Origin: Saccharothrix sp. S26
GTDB taxonomy: Bacteria > Actinomycetota > Actinomycetes > Mycobacteriales > Pseudonocardiaceae
Length of the DNA: 64,000 nucleotides
Direction of reading: 5' to 3'
Assembly (NCBI RefSeq): GCF_021390395.1
Contig: NZ_JAJUWT010000021.1
Location: 62,001 to 126,000, forward strand
Shown: in pieces, positions 44,873-53,549 of the stretch
Layout of the letters: every line of letters begins with the position of its first letter
How positions within the stretch are numbered: the first letter of the stretch is position 1
The notes under the pieces: generated by a model
Told to the model about the DNA's origin: nothing
Databases searched by the model: none
The model's input: only the letters and a program-made list of their open reading frames with translations
Translations under genes and position numbers: made by a program

Positions 44873-47842
44873 CTACCCCGCCGCGGCGACGGCCCGCGTC
44901 GCCCGCGCTTCGAGCAACCGGTAGCCGGCGCGGGTGGCCAGGTCGGCGGCACGGTCGCCGTGGGCCCGGGCGGCGTCGTGGTCGTCCAGTGCGAGTGCGG
45001 CGTCGGCCAAGCCGGCCAGCGCGGCGGTCTCGCACCAGGTGAAGCTGGTGTCGCGGGCGATGTCCAGGGCGGACCGGAAGTGGTCGGCCGCCTCGGCGGG
45101 CGAGCCGGAGGCCAGGCACACCTCGCCCAGCGAGACCAGCGCCCACGCCTCGGTGCCGCGGTCGCCGATGAGGCGGGTCAGGCGCACCGCCTCCAGCGCG
45201 TCCGCGCGCGCCGAGTCGCCCCGTCCCGCGCCCGCGGCGAGCAGGGCGCGGCCGGACAGGGCCGCGGCTTCGCCGTACTGGTAGCCCAACGCCCGGTTCG
45301 CGGCCAGCGCCCGCTCGTAGAACTCCGCCGCCGTGACCAGGTCCTGCCGGTCGCGGTGGACGTTGCCCAGGTCGCCCAGCAGCACCGCCACGCTGAACCG
45401 CGCACCACCCCGTTCGGCCAGGTCCAGCGCACGGGTGAAGTGGGCCAGCGCCTCGTCCAGCTCCCCGATCTGCTCGTAGGCGAACCCGAGGTTGGCCAAC
45501 GCCATCGAGATCGCGCCCAGCGGGGTGGGGTGGTGCTCGGTGAGCCGCAGCGACTCCAGCCCCCGGTCGATCGCCCGCCGCGGCTCGCCGAGCCGCTGGT
45601 GGACCGCGCTGAGGTTGTTGAGCACCGCGATCCGGCCCTCGGGCCACCCGTCGGCCAGCCCGTCGCGCAGCACGGTGGTGAGGTGGTCGCGCGCCTCGTC
45701 GTACCGGCCGCTGTTCACGCAGGCCAGGGCGATGCTCAGGTGCATCGCCGTCTGCGGTTGGCGCGCGCCGTCCGCCTGCGCCGCGGCCAGCGCCGTGGAC
45801 GCCACGTGGAGCCACTCGGTGCGGTGACCGCGGTGGTGGAAGAACGCGCGCAACGCGTCCGCGATGTGCCAGGCGTACTCACGGGGCCCGTGCGCGGCGG
45901 CGTGCTCCACGGCCGCGGTGACGTTCGGCCATTCCGCGTCCAGCCAGGTCAGGGCCTCTTCCACGCTGCCGGACGGCTCGGTGGCCGGCCGGGGCAGCCG
46001 CAGGAAGTGCGGGATCAGCAGCCGCCCGGTGGAGTCCGCGCCCGCGAGGTAGTCCTCGAACAGCCGCCGCCGCGCGCCCTCCCGCTCGGCGGGCCCCTCG
46101 TCGGCGACGGCCTGGCGCGCCGCGTACAGCCGCAGCAGGTCGTGGAAGCGGTAGCGGCCCGGCTGGTAGCGCTCGATCAGGTTCGCCGCGGCCAGCGCCT
46201 TGAGCAGCCGGCCTGCCTGCCCGACCTCGACGTCGGCGAGCACGGCGGCCTGCCGCGCGGTGAACGTCTGGCCGGGCACCAGCGACAGCCGCCGGAACAG
46301 CAGCCGGTGCTCGACCCCGACCGCGCGGTAGGAGAGCGCGAACGCGGTCGTCACGGCGCTCTCCTCGGCCCCGTCCACGCTCAGCCCGGTCAGCGGGTCG
46401 CCGTCGGCCAGCTCCCTGGTCAGCTCGGCGATGCCGGGCACGTCGCCGTCACCGAGGTTGGCCGCCGCCAGGCGCAGCGCGAGCGGCAGGTGGCCGCACA
46501 GCCGGGCCAGCTCGGCGGCCTCCGCCGCGGGCACCGGACCGTCGAGCACGGCTTCGAGCAGCCGACGGGAGTCCTCCTCCGGCAGCGGGCCGACCGGCAG
46601 CGCCCGCGCGCCGGAGCGCGCGATCACCTCGCCCAGCCGGGACCGGCTGGTCACCAGGACCGTGCCGGACGGCGGCAGCAGCGGGATCACCTGGTCGGCG
46701 GTGCGGGCGTTGTCGAGCAGGAGCAACGGGTGCCGGTCGGCCAGCAACGACCGCCACAGGGCGAACCGCCCGTCCGGGTCGGGCGGGATCGTCCGCGGGT
46801 CCGCGCCCGCCGCCCGCAGCAGCTGCGTGACCGCGACCGCGGGGGTGAGCGGGTCGTGGTCGGCGTCGAACCCGCGCAGGTCGAGGTAGAGCTGGCCGTC
46901 GGGGAAGCGGTCGCGGACGCGGTGCGCCCACCGCACGGCCAGCGCCGTCTTGCCCACCCCGGCGATGCCGGTGAGCACCCAGATCCCGGCTCCCGGTCCG
47001 GCCGCGGCCTCGTCCAGCCGAGCCAGCTCGGCGTCACGGCCGGTGAACCCGTGCACGTCGCGGGGCAGCTGGGCCGGGCGGACCGGCTCGGGCGGCTGCT
47101 CGGCCGGGTCGGCCAGCGCCGGGTCCTCGGCCAGGATCGCCGCTTCCAGCCGTTGCAGCTCGGGGGAGGGGTTCAGGCCGACGTCCTCGGCGAGCCGGAC
47201 GCGCAAGGCGCGGTAGGCGTCGAGCGCGTCGTCGGTGCGCCCGTCGCGGTGCAGGGTGAGCATGAGCTGGCCGACGAACCGCTGCCGCAGCGGGTGCGCG
47301 GCGACGAGCGCGGACAGCTCGGCCAGCACCTCCCGGCCGCGGCCCAGCCGGAGCTGGGCGTCGATGCGGTCCTCCAGCGCCGTCCACCGCGCCTCGTGGA
47401 CGCCCGCCAGCAGCCGTCGCGCCACCTCGGGCGAGGCCACGTCGGACAGCGGGTCGCCGCGCCACAGCGCCAGCGCCTCGTCCAGCAGTGCCACGGCCCG
47501 CTCGTCGTCGGACTCCTGGGCCTGCGCGGTGAGCCGGGCGAACCGGTGCACGTCCACGTCGTCGGGGTCGACCCGCAGCACGTACCCCGAGCCCTCGGTC
47601 AGCAGTTCCGGCCCACCGGACCGGAACACCGCGCGCAGCCTCGACACCAGCGCCTGGACCGTGTTGCGCGCGCTCACCGGCGGGTCGTCCGGCCAGAGCA
47701 GGTCCACGATCCGGTCCCGCGACACCGGACGACCGGCTTCGAGCAGGAGCAGGGCCAGCACCAGGCGCTGCTTGCGGGACCCGAGGTCGACCCGCGTCCC
47801 GTCCGCCCAGGCCTCCACAGCGCCCAAGACGCGGAACCGCAC
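44873..47842 (-). CDS. AfsR/SARP-family regulator with NB-ARC and TPR domains
   Basis: 989 residues from GTG 47842; GGAGG stands six bases upstream. Order: OmpR-type winged helix (FRVLGAVEAW, then ARNTVQALVSRLRAVF, 1-95), BTAD (100-245, ending AYRALRVRLAEDVGLNPS), NB-ARC ATPase (about 275-540; Walker A GIAGVGKTAL, Walker B HPLLLLDNA, LVTSRSRL), winged-helix connector with YRFHDLLRLYAARQ, then TPR repeats (about 680-989; for example NLGFAYEQIGELDEALAHFT). This is the AfsR architecture: a global or pathway activator of secondary metabolism with an autoinhibitory ATPase/TPR half. It lies 9.6 kb from the cluster SARP and is convergent with the TIR gene. Three 11-bp-spaced heptamers precede it. 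Confidence 0.9.
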   Translation of the reverse strand: MRFRVLGAVEAWADGTRVDLGSRKQRLVLALLLLEAGRPVSRDRIVDLLWPDDPPVSARNTVQALVSRLRAVFRSGGPELLTEGSGYVLRVDPDDVDVHRFARLTAQAQESDDERAVALLDEALALWRGDPLSDVASPEVARRLLAGVHEARWTALEDRIDAQLRLGRGREVLAELSALVAAHPLRQRFVGQLMLTLHRDGRTDDALDAYRALRVRLAEDVGLNPSPELQRLEAAILAEDPALADPAEQPPEPVRPAQLPRDVHGFTGRDAELARLDEAAAGPGAGIWVLTGIAGVGKTALAVRWAHRVRDRFPDGQLYLDLRGFDADHDPLTPAVAVTQLLRAAGADPRTIPPDPDGRFALWRSLLADRHPLLLLDNARTADQVIPLLPPSGTVLVTSRSRLGEVIARSGARALPVGPLPEEDSRRLLEAVLDGPVPAAEAAELARLCGHLPLALRLAAANLGDGDVPGIAELTRELADGDPLTGLSVDGAEESAVTTAFALSYRAVGVEHRLLFRRLSLVPGQTFTARQAAVLADVEVGQAGRLLKALAAANLIERYQPGRYRFHDLLRLYAARQAVADEGPAEREGARRRLFEDYLAGADSTGRLLIPHFLRLPRPATEPSGSVEEALTWLDAEWPNVTAAVEHAAAHGPREYAWHIADALRAFFHHRGHRTEWLHVASTALAAAQADGARQPQTAMHLSIALACVNSGRYDEARDHLTTVLRDGLADGWPEGRIAVLNNLSAVHQRLGEPRRAIDRGLESLRLTEHHPTPLGAISMALANLGFAYEQIGELDEALAHFTRALDLAERGGARFSVAVLLGDLGNVHRDRQDLVTAAEFYERALAANRALGYQYGEAAALSGRALLAAGAGRGDSARADALEAVRLTRLIGDRGTEAWALVSLGEVCLASGSPAEAADHFRSALDIARDTSFTWCETAALAGLADAALALDDHDAARAHGDRAADLATRAGYRLLEARATRAVAAAG

Positions 47843-47873
47843 CCGGTACCTCCACACCGTCCTGCCCGGTCCT

Positions 47874-47902
47874 TGCAAGCCTACTGCAAGCCCGGTGCAT
47901 GA
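47874..47902 (-). promoter_or_regulatory. Three heptamers at exact 11-bp spacing before the AfsR-like gene
   Basis: TGCAAGC (47874), TGCAAGC (47885) and TGCATGA (47896) on the plus strand, that is GCTTGCA repeats reading toward the gene. This is the classical SARP/AfsR operator layout and suggests autoregulation. The following 340 bp (47903-48243) hold no gene that I can support. Confidence 0.55.
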
Positions 47903-48243
47903 CCGCCCGCCGACCATCTGCGCACGTCGGCCCCGCCGACCTGTGCCCGAACCCGACCGACCCGGAGGACGACGGCGGTGCCGACCAGCGCCGGCGTCCT
48001 CGCCCGACCGAGAGCCGCGTGCCCCGTGCCCGTTCCACCGCCCCGCCCCCGCGCGCCCCGCCCGGCGCACTCGCCCCGCTCCGGAGCCCGCGCGATCCGC
48101 CGTTCGCGGTGAGCCCGGCCGGTCGCCGACCAGGACGTGAACCGCGGTCGCCGTTCGTTCCCGGTTGGACCGTCCACCGGGGACGGGAAGGACCTCGGTC
48201 GTGAACCCCGACCCGGGACGTCGGTGGGCACAGGTCGTGCTCG

Positions 48244-48873
48244 CCGCGGCCCAGTTCAGGTCATCATGGACACCTCGAGCATCGCCGTGGCGCTGCCAAC
48301 GCTGACGCCGTCGCGCCCGGCGGGCTGCTCCCTCTCGGCGGGCGGCTGTCGGACCTGTGGGACGTGCGACGGGTCTTCGCCGCCGGCTGGACCACCCTGG
48401 TCGCGGGTTCCGTGATCGCCGCCGCCGACGGCGCGGGCGTCGAGATCGGCCGGTTCGGCACCAAGCGGCTGATCGTGGTCGGCCTGGCCGTGCTCGCGGG
48501 CGGTCTCGGGGTGCCGGCCACGGTGGATGCGGACGGCAGCTTCGTCGCCGACGTGCTGCCCGGCTCGCTGGGCACGGCTCTGGTGTTCATCCCCGCCACG
48601 CTCAGCGCCGTCGGCGGGTCGCGCCGGTAGGGAGGCGGGCTCGCCTCGGGCATCGTCAACACCACCTACCAGGTCGGCTCGGCGCTCGGGTTCGTCGCCA
48701 CCTCGCGGGGCGGGGACCGGCTCGGTGACGCGGTCGCGTTGACCGAGGGCTGCTCGGCGGCGTTCGTCGGTGCCGCGGTGGTGGCGCCGGCCGGTGCGGT
48801 CCTGGTCGCCGTCACCCGGCGCACGGCCGACGACAAGGTGGCCGTCGAGAGCCGACCCGACGCTTCATCGTGA
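48244..48873 (+). pseudogene. Decayed MFS (DHA2-type) drug transporter
   Basis: Fragments of a major facilitator appear in order but in two frames. VIMDTSSIAVALPTL is the first membrane segment. After a frameshift, LPLGGRLSDLWDVRRVFAAG is the loop-2/3 signature. RFGTKRLIVVGLAVLAGG and GSFVADVLPGSLGTALVFIP come from the second half. An in-frame TAG at 48628-48630 then interrupts SRR and GGGLASGIVNTTYQVGSALG. About 200 codons remain of the roughly 480 usual for DHA2 exporters, so large deletions also occurred. It cannot make a working transporter. What it once exported, and whether it ever served a nearby pathway, is unknown. Confidence 0.8.
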
Positions 48874-48953
48874 CCGCACATCGCTGGACGGGTGCGAGGG
48901 GTGCGGCGGCGCGTTTCCTATGATGCCCGGCAGGCGTTCGGACGGGAGCGGGC

Positions 48954-49595
48954 TTGGCTGACCACGTGCGGGCCGGGGTGCTCCGGCTCGTCTTGCTCGG
49001 GCTCGTGGTGGTGGCGCTCGCCGTGGGCGTGCTCACCGGGGTCACGCCGGACGTCGCCGAGCTGCGCGGCTGGGTGGAGGGCGCGGGCGCGGCGGCACCG
49101 TTCGCGTTCGTGGCCGTGTCCGCCGTCGGGTCGGTCGCCCTGGTGCCCAAGCCGTTGCTGAGCGTGGCCGGTGGGGTGGTGTTCGGTCCGGTCCTCGGCA
49201 CCTGCGTGGTCGTGGCCGGGGTGACGATCGGGGCGGTGGCGAGCTTCGCCGTGACACGGCGGCTGGGCCGGGACGTCGTGCGACCCCGGTCCGCGACGGG
49301 TCGGGTCGCGCGGGTCGACCGGATGCTCGAACGCCGCGGCTTCCCGGCGGTCGTCGCCCTGCGGTTGCTGCCCGTCGTGCCGTTCGGGTTGGTCAACTAC
49401 GTCGCCGGGCTCAGCGGTCTGCGGGTCGGCGCGTTCGTGCTGGGCACCGCCGTGGGCGTGCTGCCCGCGACGGTGGTCTACACGGTGACCGGTTCCTCGC
49501 TGACCACGATGACCGTCGCCCAGTGGCTGCTGGCCGGTGCGGCGGTCGGTGTCCCCGCGCTGGTCGGCTTCCTGCTGGCCCGGCGAACGGTGTAG
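48954..49595 (+). CDS. TVP38/TMEM64 (DedA-like) membrane protein
   Basis: 213 residues from TTG 48954, with GGGAG five bases upstream; GTG 48966 is an alternative. Five or six membrane segments are visible (LVLLGLVVVALAVGVLTGV, FAFVAVSAVGSVALVP, GTCVVVAGVTIGAVASFAV, VLGTAVGVLPATVVYTV, WLLAGAAVGVPALVGFLL). The SNARE-associated/VTT signature includes VAGGVVFGPVLGT and RLLPVVPFGLVNYVAGLSGL with the re-entrant Pro-rich loop. DedA/VTT proteins are lipid scramblases or transporters linked to membrane homeostasis. It sits just upstream of the metal-responsive genes but lacks their operator. Confidence 0.85.
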   Translation: MADHVRAGVLRLVLLGLVVVALAVGVLTGVTPDVAELRGWVEGAGAAAPFAFVAVSAVGSVALVPKPLLSVAGGVVFGPVLGTCVVVAGVTIGAVASFAVTRRLGRDVVRPRSATGRVARVDRMLERRGFPAVVALRLLPVVPFGLVNYVAGLSGLRVGAFVLGTAVGVLPATVVYTVTGSSLTTMTVAQWLLAGAAVGVPALVGFLLARRTV

Positions 49596-49655
49596 CGGAG
49601 GGCGGTCGGTGGCCGCCCGTGTCGACTGGTCGTCGGTTCCTCGCGGCGGAATCGT

Positions 49656-49703
49656 CATACCCCCAGGGGTATGTTACGGTTCGCGGCATACCCCTGATGG
49701 GTA
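49656..49703 (+). promoter_or_regulatory. Two CsoR-like operators before the copper chaperone gene
   Basis: CATACCCC-C-AGGGGTATG (49656-49673) is a perfect palindrome overlapping a -10-like TATGTT. A second, TACCC-CTGAT-GGGTA, lies at 49689-49703. The G-tract pattern TACCCC-n-GGGTA is typical of CsoR/RcnR-family copper or sulfide repressors. Confidence 0.7.
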
Positions 49704-49725
49704 TACGAACGGAGGGATGTCCCGA

Positions 49726-49980
49726 ATGTGCAACACGTGTGAGACGCCTGCCGTCCAGGCCGGCACCGCCCCGTCGACCGGCGATCTCGACTTCGTCGTC
49801 GAGGGCATGACGTGCGGTGGCTGCGCGTCCAAGGTGACCGCCGCGGTCCAGGGCGTGTCCGGGGTGGATGACGTGCGGGTCGACCTCGGTGAGGGCAGGC
49901 TCAGCGTCACCGGCTCGGCGGACGCGTCGGCGATCACGGCCGCGGTCGAGAGCGCCGGTTACGCGGTCACGCGCGCTTGA
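49726..49980 (+). CDS. Heavy-metal-associated (HMA) domain protein, copper chaperone-like
   Basis: 84 residues; the ATG at 49726 has GGAGGG nine bases upstream, while the ATG at 49717 is too close to it. After a short head with two Cys (MCNTCE), the HMA domain runs from about residue 20, with the metal-binding motif GMTCGGCASKV and the usual beta-alpha-beta-beta-alpha-beta pattern ending AVESAGYAV. CopZ-type proteins carry Cu(I) to P-type ATPases or repressors. Two CsoR-like operators cover the promoter, so induction by copper is expected. No CopA ATPase or csoR gene is in the window; they must lie elsewhere. Confidence 0.9.
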   Translation: MCNTCETPAVQAGTAPSTGDLDFVVEGMTCGGCASKVTAAVQGVSGVDDVRVDLGEGRLSVTGSADASAITAAVESAGYAVTRA

Positions 49981-50118
49981 ACCGCCTCGGACGCCGCCCC
50001 GGTCCAGGTGCTCGGGGCGGCGTCCGGCCGTGATCGCGATCGGCGGCCGGTGCGGTGGGTCCGGCACCTATGGATGTCCCGACCACATCGCGCGCGAACG
50101 TGCTAGTCTTCTCGCGGT

Positions 50119-50133
50119 TACCCCCTGGGGGTA
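50119..50133 (+). promoter_or_regulatory. CsoR-like operator before the DUF4396 gene
   Basis: TACCCCC-TGGGGGTA is a perfect palindrome overlapping the AT-rich -10 TATATA at 50132. It matches the two sites before the HMA gene, so the two genes probably form one metal-controlled regulon. Confidence 0.7.
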
Positions 50134-50155
50134 TATAAAGCGATCGGGAGTCCAC

Positions 50156-50656
50156 ATGCAACACGAGCAGCACCATGGCCACGGCGGCGGTCACGAGGGT
50201 CACCAGGCGCACGGCGGGGGCGTCGGCTGGGGCATGGCGGCCTCGGCGACCCTGCACTGCCTGACCGGCTGCGCCATCGGCGAGGTGCTGGGCATGGTGA
50301 TCGGCACGGCGTTCGGCTGGGGAAACCTCGCCACCATCGTGCTGGCCATCGCGCTGGCCTTCGTCTTCGGCTACGCCTTGACCATGCGCGGCGTGCTCAA
50401 GGCCGGTGTCGGGTTCCGCGAGGCGCTGAAGGTCGCGCTGGCCGCGGACACCGTGTCCATCATCGTCATGGAGATCATCGACAACGGCGTGATGCTGGTG
50501 GTGCCCGGCGCGATGGACGCGGGCCTGGGCAGCGCGCTGTTCTGGGGCGCGCTCGCGTTCGCGTTCGCGGTGGCCTTCGTGGTCACGGTGCCGGTGAACA
50601 GGTGGCTCATCGGCCGGGGTCGCGGTCACGCGGTCGTCCACGCCTACCACCACTGA
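50156..50656 (+). CDS. DUF4396 membrane protein with His-rich N-terminus
   Basis: 166 residues. The first 25 are His/Gly-rich (HEQHHGHGGGHEGH), a likely metal-binding tail. About four membrane segments follow (ATLHCLTGCAIGEVLGMVIG, LATIVLAIALAFVFGYAL, VSIIVMEIIDNGVMLVVPG, LFWGALAFAFAVAFVVTVPV). A conserved Cys pair (HCLTGC) and the ends of the first helices fit DUF4396 proteins, which often accompany copper genes. The C-terminal HAVVHAYHH is also His-rich. The CsoR-like operator just upstream supports a role in copper handling; transport is possible but unproven. Confidence 0.8.
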   Translation: MQHEQHHGHGGGHEGHQAHGGGVGWGMAASATLHCLTGCAIGEVLGMVIGTAFGWGNLATIVLAIALAFVFGYALTMRGVLKAGVGFREALKVALAADTVSIIVMEIIDNGVMLVVPGAMDAGLGSALFWGALAFAFAVAFVVTVPVNRWLIGRGRGHAVVHAYHH

Positions 50657-50697
50657 CGGCACCGCGTCGCGGTCGGTCGCGAGTGGACCGCGCGGGA

Positions 50698-51513
50698 TCA
50701 CCCGGTGGGCATGCCCCACCCCTGGTTCGGCCCGCCCACGCAGTCCCACACCTGCAACCGGCGGCCGTTGGTCGCGTCACCGCCCGCGAGGTCCAGACAG
50801 CGCTGGGACCACGAGGTCCGGTACTGGTTCGCGCCGACGCGGATCCACCGCTGGTTGTCGCCGCCCCAGCACGGGTAGGTCTTCAGCACCGCACCGTTGC
50901 CGACGGTCTCGCCCGGCTGGTCCAGGCACTCGTCGCCGATCCGGATCTTCCCGGCGGCGGTGAACGTCCAGCGCTGGTTGGTCCCGTTCCAGCAGTCCCA
51001 GATGTTCACCGTGGCGGTGGCGGCGCCACGGTCGACGCACTTACCCGTGCCGTTCCACTTGATCATGCCGACGCCCTGGTCCGGCCCGCTGGGCGCGCTC
51101 GTCCACGCCTTGCCCAGCCGCCGGAACGTCAGCGACTCGACGCGGACCGTGCCGTTGTCGGCGTACGCCCGGATGCCGAGGCTGCCGCTGGAGGAGTGGA
51201 GCAGGATCGGCGCGTCGGGCCCGGTCTTGAGGCCGGTGACGTTGTTGTGGTCGCCCCAGCCGCCGCCGGAGAACAGCGTGGCGTCGTGCGTGCCCGGTTC
51301 CCAGGTGCCGTTGTGGTACAGCGGCGCGTTCACGTCGTTCATCCAGCCGCCCTGCGAGCTGAAGCGGAACGGCTCGTCGTAGTCGGTGGCGTCGTTGGGG
51401 TACTCGGGGTAGGGGGCCGCCTGCGCCGGTGGCGCGGCGACGGCGAGGACCGCCGCGGTCGTCAGTGCGGTGGCACGGCGTCGGAGCGATCGCGTGAAGG
51501 CAACGCTGCACAT
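50698..51513 (-). CDS. Shrunken GH32-type levanase remnant fused to a ricin-type lectin domain (secreted)
   Basis: 271 residues with an intact frame. A signal peptide (LTTAAVLAVAAPPAQA) is followed by EPFRFSSQGGWMNDVNAPLY, the start of a GH32 fructan hydrolase with its nucleophile Asp. The catalytic propellers are almost absent: the sequence jumps to SGGGWGDHNNVTGLKTGPD and then to RVESLTFRRLGKAW. The RDP and EC motifs of GH32 are missing, so no hydrolase activity is expected. The C-terminal 130 residues are a ricin B-type beta-trefoil (repeats such as NIWDCWNGTNQRW, KTYPCWGGDNQRW, QVWDCVGGPNQGW), which may still bind sugar. The full relatives are at least twice as long. It sits next to a broken fructokinase gene. 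Confidence 0.75.
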   Translation of the reverse strand: MCSVAFTRSLRRRATALTTAAVLAVAAPPAQAAPYPEYPNDATDYDEPFRFSSQGGWMNDVNAPLYHNGTWEPGTHDATLFSGGGWGDHNNVTGLKTGPDAPILLHSSSGSLGIRAYADNGTVRVESLTFRRLGKAWTSAPSGPDQGVGMIKWNGTGKCVDRGAATATVNIWDCWNGTNQRWTFTAAGKIRIGDECLDQPGETVGNGAVLKTYPCWGGDNQRWIRVGANQYRTSWSQRCLDLAGGDATNGRRLQVWDCVGGPNQGWGMPTG

Positions 51514-51583
51514 ACCGATCTCGCTTCTCGTGCGGGGGAATCGCTTGGGAGGTGGTGCGTTCCTCCGCGCACCGGGCGATCGG

Positions 51584-52317
51584 TCAGAGCGCCGGGTGCG
51601 CTTCGGTGGTGAGCAGCTCGTCGAACCATGGCGGGTCGGCGCCGGGACGGGTGCAGGTGATGGCCGCGATGCGTTGGGCGTAGTCGAGGATGTCGGTCAG
51701 CTCGGCCCGGGTCAGCGCCGCCAGACCGGCGCGGGTGAGCAGGTCGTCGCGGTCGAGCGCCGCCAGGAGACCGGCCATGAAGGCGTCTCCCGCGCCCACG
51801 GTGTCGGCGATGTCGACGGGGGTGGCGGGGAGGTCGACCGGACCGGCCGGGCCGGAGGCGTGCACGCCGTCCGCGCCCCGGGTGACGACGACGAGCGCCG
51901 GCCCCATGCCGTGCCACTGCGCCACGACGTCGGCGAGCGGTCGGTCCGGGGCGATCCACCGCAGGTCGTCGGCGCTGACCTTGAGCACGTCCACCATGCC
52001 GAGCCAGCGCCGCAGCCGGGCGCGCACGGCGTCGTCGTCACCGATCAGGGCGGGACGGATGTTGGGGTCGAAGGTGACGACGCGATGCGGGTGCTCGCGT
52101 GACTCGCGAGGCCGAGGTCGACGTTGGAGGTCTCCAGGTGGGCGCGCAGGAGCCCGCCCAGTCGATCTGGTGCCGGCCGGGCCGGCAGCGCGGTCTGCGT
52201 GCCGAGCCGGCCGATGCCGACGGCGGTGTTGGCCGGACTGCCGCCGGGCAGCGGCCGGTAGCCATCGGCGTGGTCGGGCACCAGGTCGATGAGGGCTTCG
52301 CCACCCGCGATGATCAT
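51584..52317 (-). pseudogene. Broken PfkB-family fructokinase gene
   Basis: The N-terminal part (ATG 52317) reads GGEALIDLVPDHADGYRPLP and GGSPANTAVGIGRLG, the sugar-binding start of PfkB kinases, down to LGLASHAS. The C-terminal part is in another frame: VVTFDPNIRPALIGDDDAVR, DVLKVSADDLRW and the catalytic anion hole DTVGAGDAFMAGLL. The switch is near 52080, and about 50-60 codons of the lid and central region are missing. Deletion plus frameshift should abolish kinase activity. With the reduced GH32 gene beside it, this looks like the ruin of a sucrose/fructan utilisation cassette. Confidence 0.8.
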
Positions 52318-52526
52318 GTCGTCTTCTTGGTCGGGATTCCAGAGGAAGATCGCGTACGTTCGCTGCCAGTGGGCAGCGGAACGGAAGTACGGTCCTTCGT
52401 CAAGTCATCGTTGACGCTGACCGCGTGGTCCGCGTCACGACAAGCCGCCGTTGTCCGAGCGTTACCGACGCGACGGCGCACTCCTCGCCGCGTCGGCACC
52501 GGCCGGCGCGAACGCCGGTCTTGATG

Positions 52527-53531
52527 TCAACCGATCGCGTGGGTCCACTCGGCGACCGCGCGGTGGTAGCCCGGTGCGTTCGGGGAGAAGTTGAGCGAGT
52601 GCCCGTAACCGGGGACGACGTAGGTGCTCAGCCGGGCCTGCGGCGCGTAGAACCGGCCCTCGGACGCGCGCAACGCCTCGCTGGACGAGCAGTCCGCGCC
52701 GAGCGGAGGACCGCAGAAGTTCCCGTCACCGCCACCCATGACCAGCATGACCGGCACCGTGATCCGCCGCGACAGCGGGACGAGCTGGCTGATCAGCACG
52801 GTGCTCACCGTCTCCGTCGGCGTCACGACGTCCTTGGTGGCCTCGTCGAAGTCCAGCGCGCCCGGCTCGATCGGGCCGGGCGCGTGGAAGGACGAGTGGC
52901 GCGAGCCGGTGGTCGTGGTCAGGTAGCCGGGGTCGAGGCCGTTGCGGGCCGTCAGGGGGTCGAGCGCGGCCGGGACGAGGGTGGTGAACACCGGCACCGC
53001 GCCGGGGAGGTTGATCTGGTGGCTCAGCCCGGTGATCACCACGCCGTCCACGTCGCCGTACGTGACGGCCTCGGTCGTGGCCACCGCGGAGCCGACCGAG
53101 TGGCCGACCACGACAACCCGCTCGAACCGGGGCCGCAGCGACTCGACCACCGCGTGCACGGCCTTGGCCTGGGTGGACAGGGTGAGCAGGACGCTCAACG
53201 GCCTGGTGCTACGCCCGCTGCCGAGCCGGTCGAGGGCCACGGTGGCGATGCCCGCCCTGTTCATGGCCTGCCGGTAGGACCGGGTCTCGGGCTGGTAGCC
53301 GATGTCCCAGTAGGCGCTGTTGTAGGTGCCACCGGGCACCAGCACCTGCACCGTCGTCGCGCCCTGCGGCACGCACAGTCGCCCGTACACCTGGTGCACG
53401 GTCAGCGCGACCCGCACCGGCGCCGTCACGTCCTCGCACGTGGTCCGCGCGCCGGCCGTGCCGGGCACGAGACAGAACCCGGCGGCCAGCAGCACGACGG
53501 CGCCGATGCGGCGCAAACGCGACCAACCCAC
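52527..53531 (-). CDS. Secreted alpha/beta hydrolase
   Basis: 334 residues from GTG 53531, with GGAGG eight bases upstream. A signal peptide (RRIGAVVLLAAGFCLVPGTA) is followed by an alpha/beta-hydrolase domain: VLVPGGTYNSAYWDIGY (oxyanion loop), nucleophile elbow VVVGHSVGSAVAT, MLVMGGGDGNFCG (Asp region) and VVPGYGHSLNFS (His). Two Cys pairs fit an extracellular disulfide-bonded enzyme. The substrate is unknown; the family covers esterases and haloalkane-type hydrolases. It lies 18 bp downstream of a P450 gene on the same strand, so the two are probably one operon. A hairpin near 52358-52385 follows the neighbouring kinase pseudogene promoter region. Confidence 0.85.
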   Translation of the reverse strand: MGWSRLRRIGAVVLLAAGFCLVPGTAGARTTCEDVTAPVRVALTVHQVYGRLCVPQGATTVQVLVPGGTYNSAYWDIGYQPETRSYRQAMNRAGIATVALDRLGSGRSTRPLSVLLTLSTQAKAVHAVVESLRPRFERVVVVGHSVGSAVATTEAVTYGDVDGVVITGLSHQINLPGAVPVFTTLVPAALDPLTARNGLDPGYLTTTTGSRHSSFHAPGPIEPGALDFDEATKDVVTPTETVSTVLISQLVPLSRRITVPVMLVMGGGDGNFCGPPLGADCSSSEALRASEGRFYAPQARLSTYVVPGYGHSLNFSPNAPGYHRAVAEWTHAIG

Positions 53532-53549
53532 GGAGAACGACCTCCAACT

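Noticed and set aside
44699-47902. A frame of about 1070 codons on the plus strand opposite the AfsR-like gene
   Set aside because: Composition is typical of antisense GC-rich sequence and no motif is present. The minus strand encodes a complete SARP-NB-ARC-TPR protein with a Shine-Dalgarno.
48364-48630. A stand-alone small membrane protein
   Set aside because: It is the middle of a decayed MFS transporter; homologous fragments lie on both sides, in another frame and after a stop.
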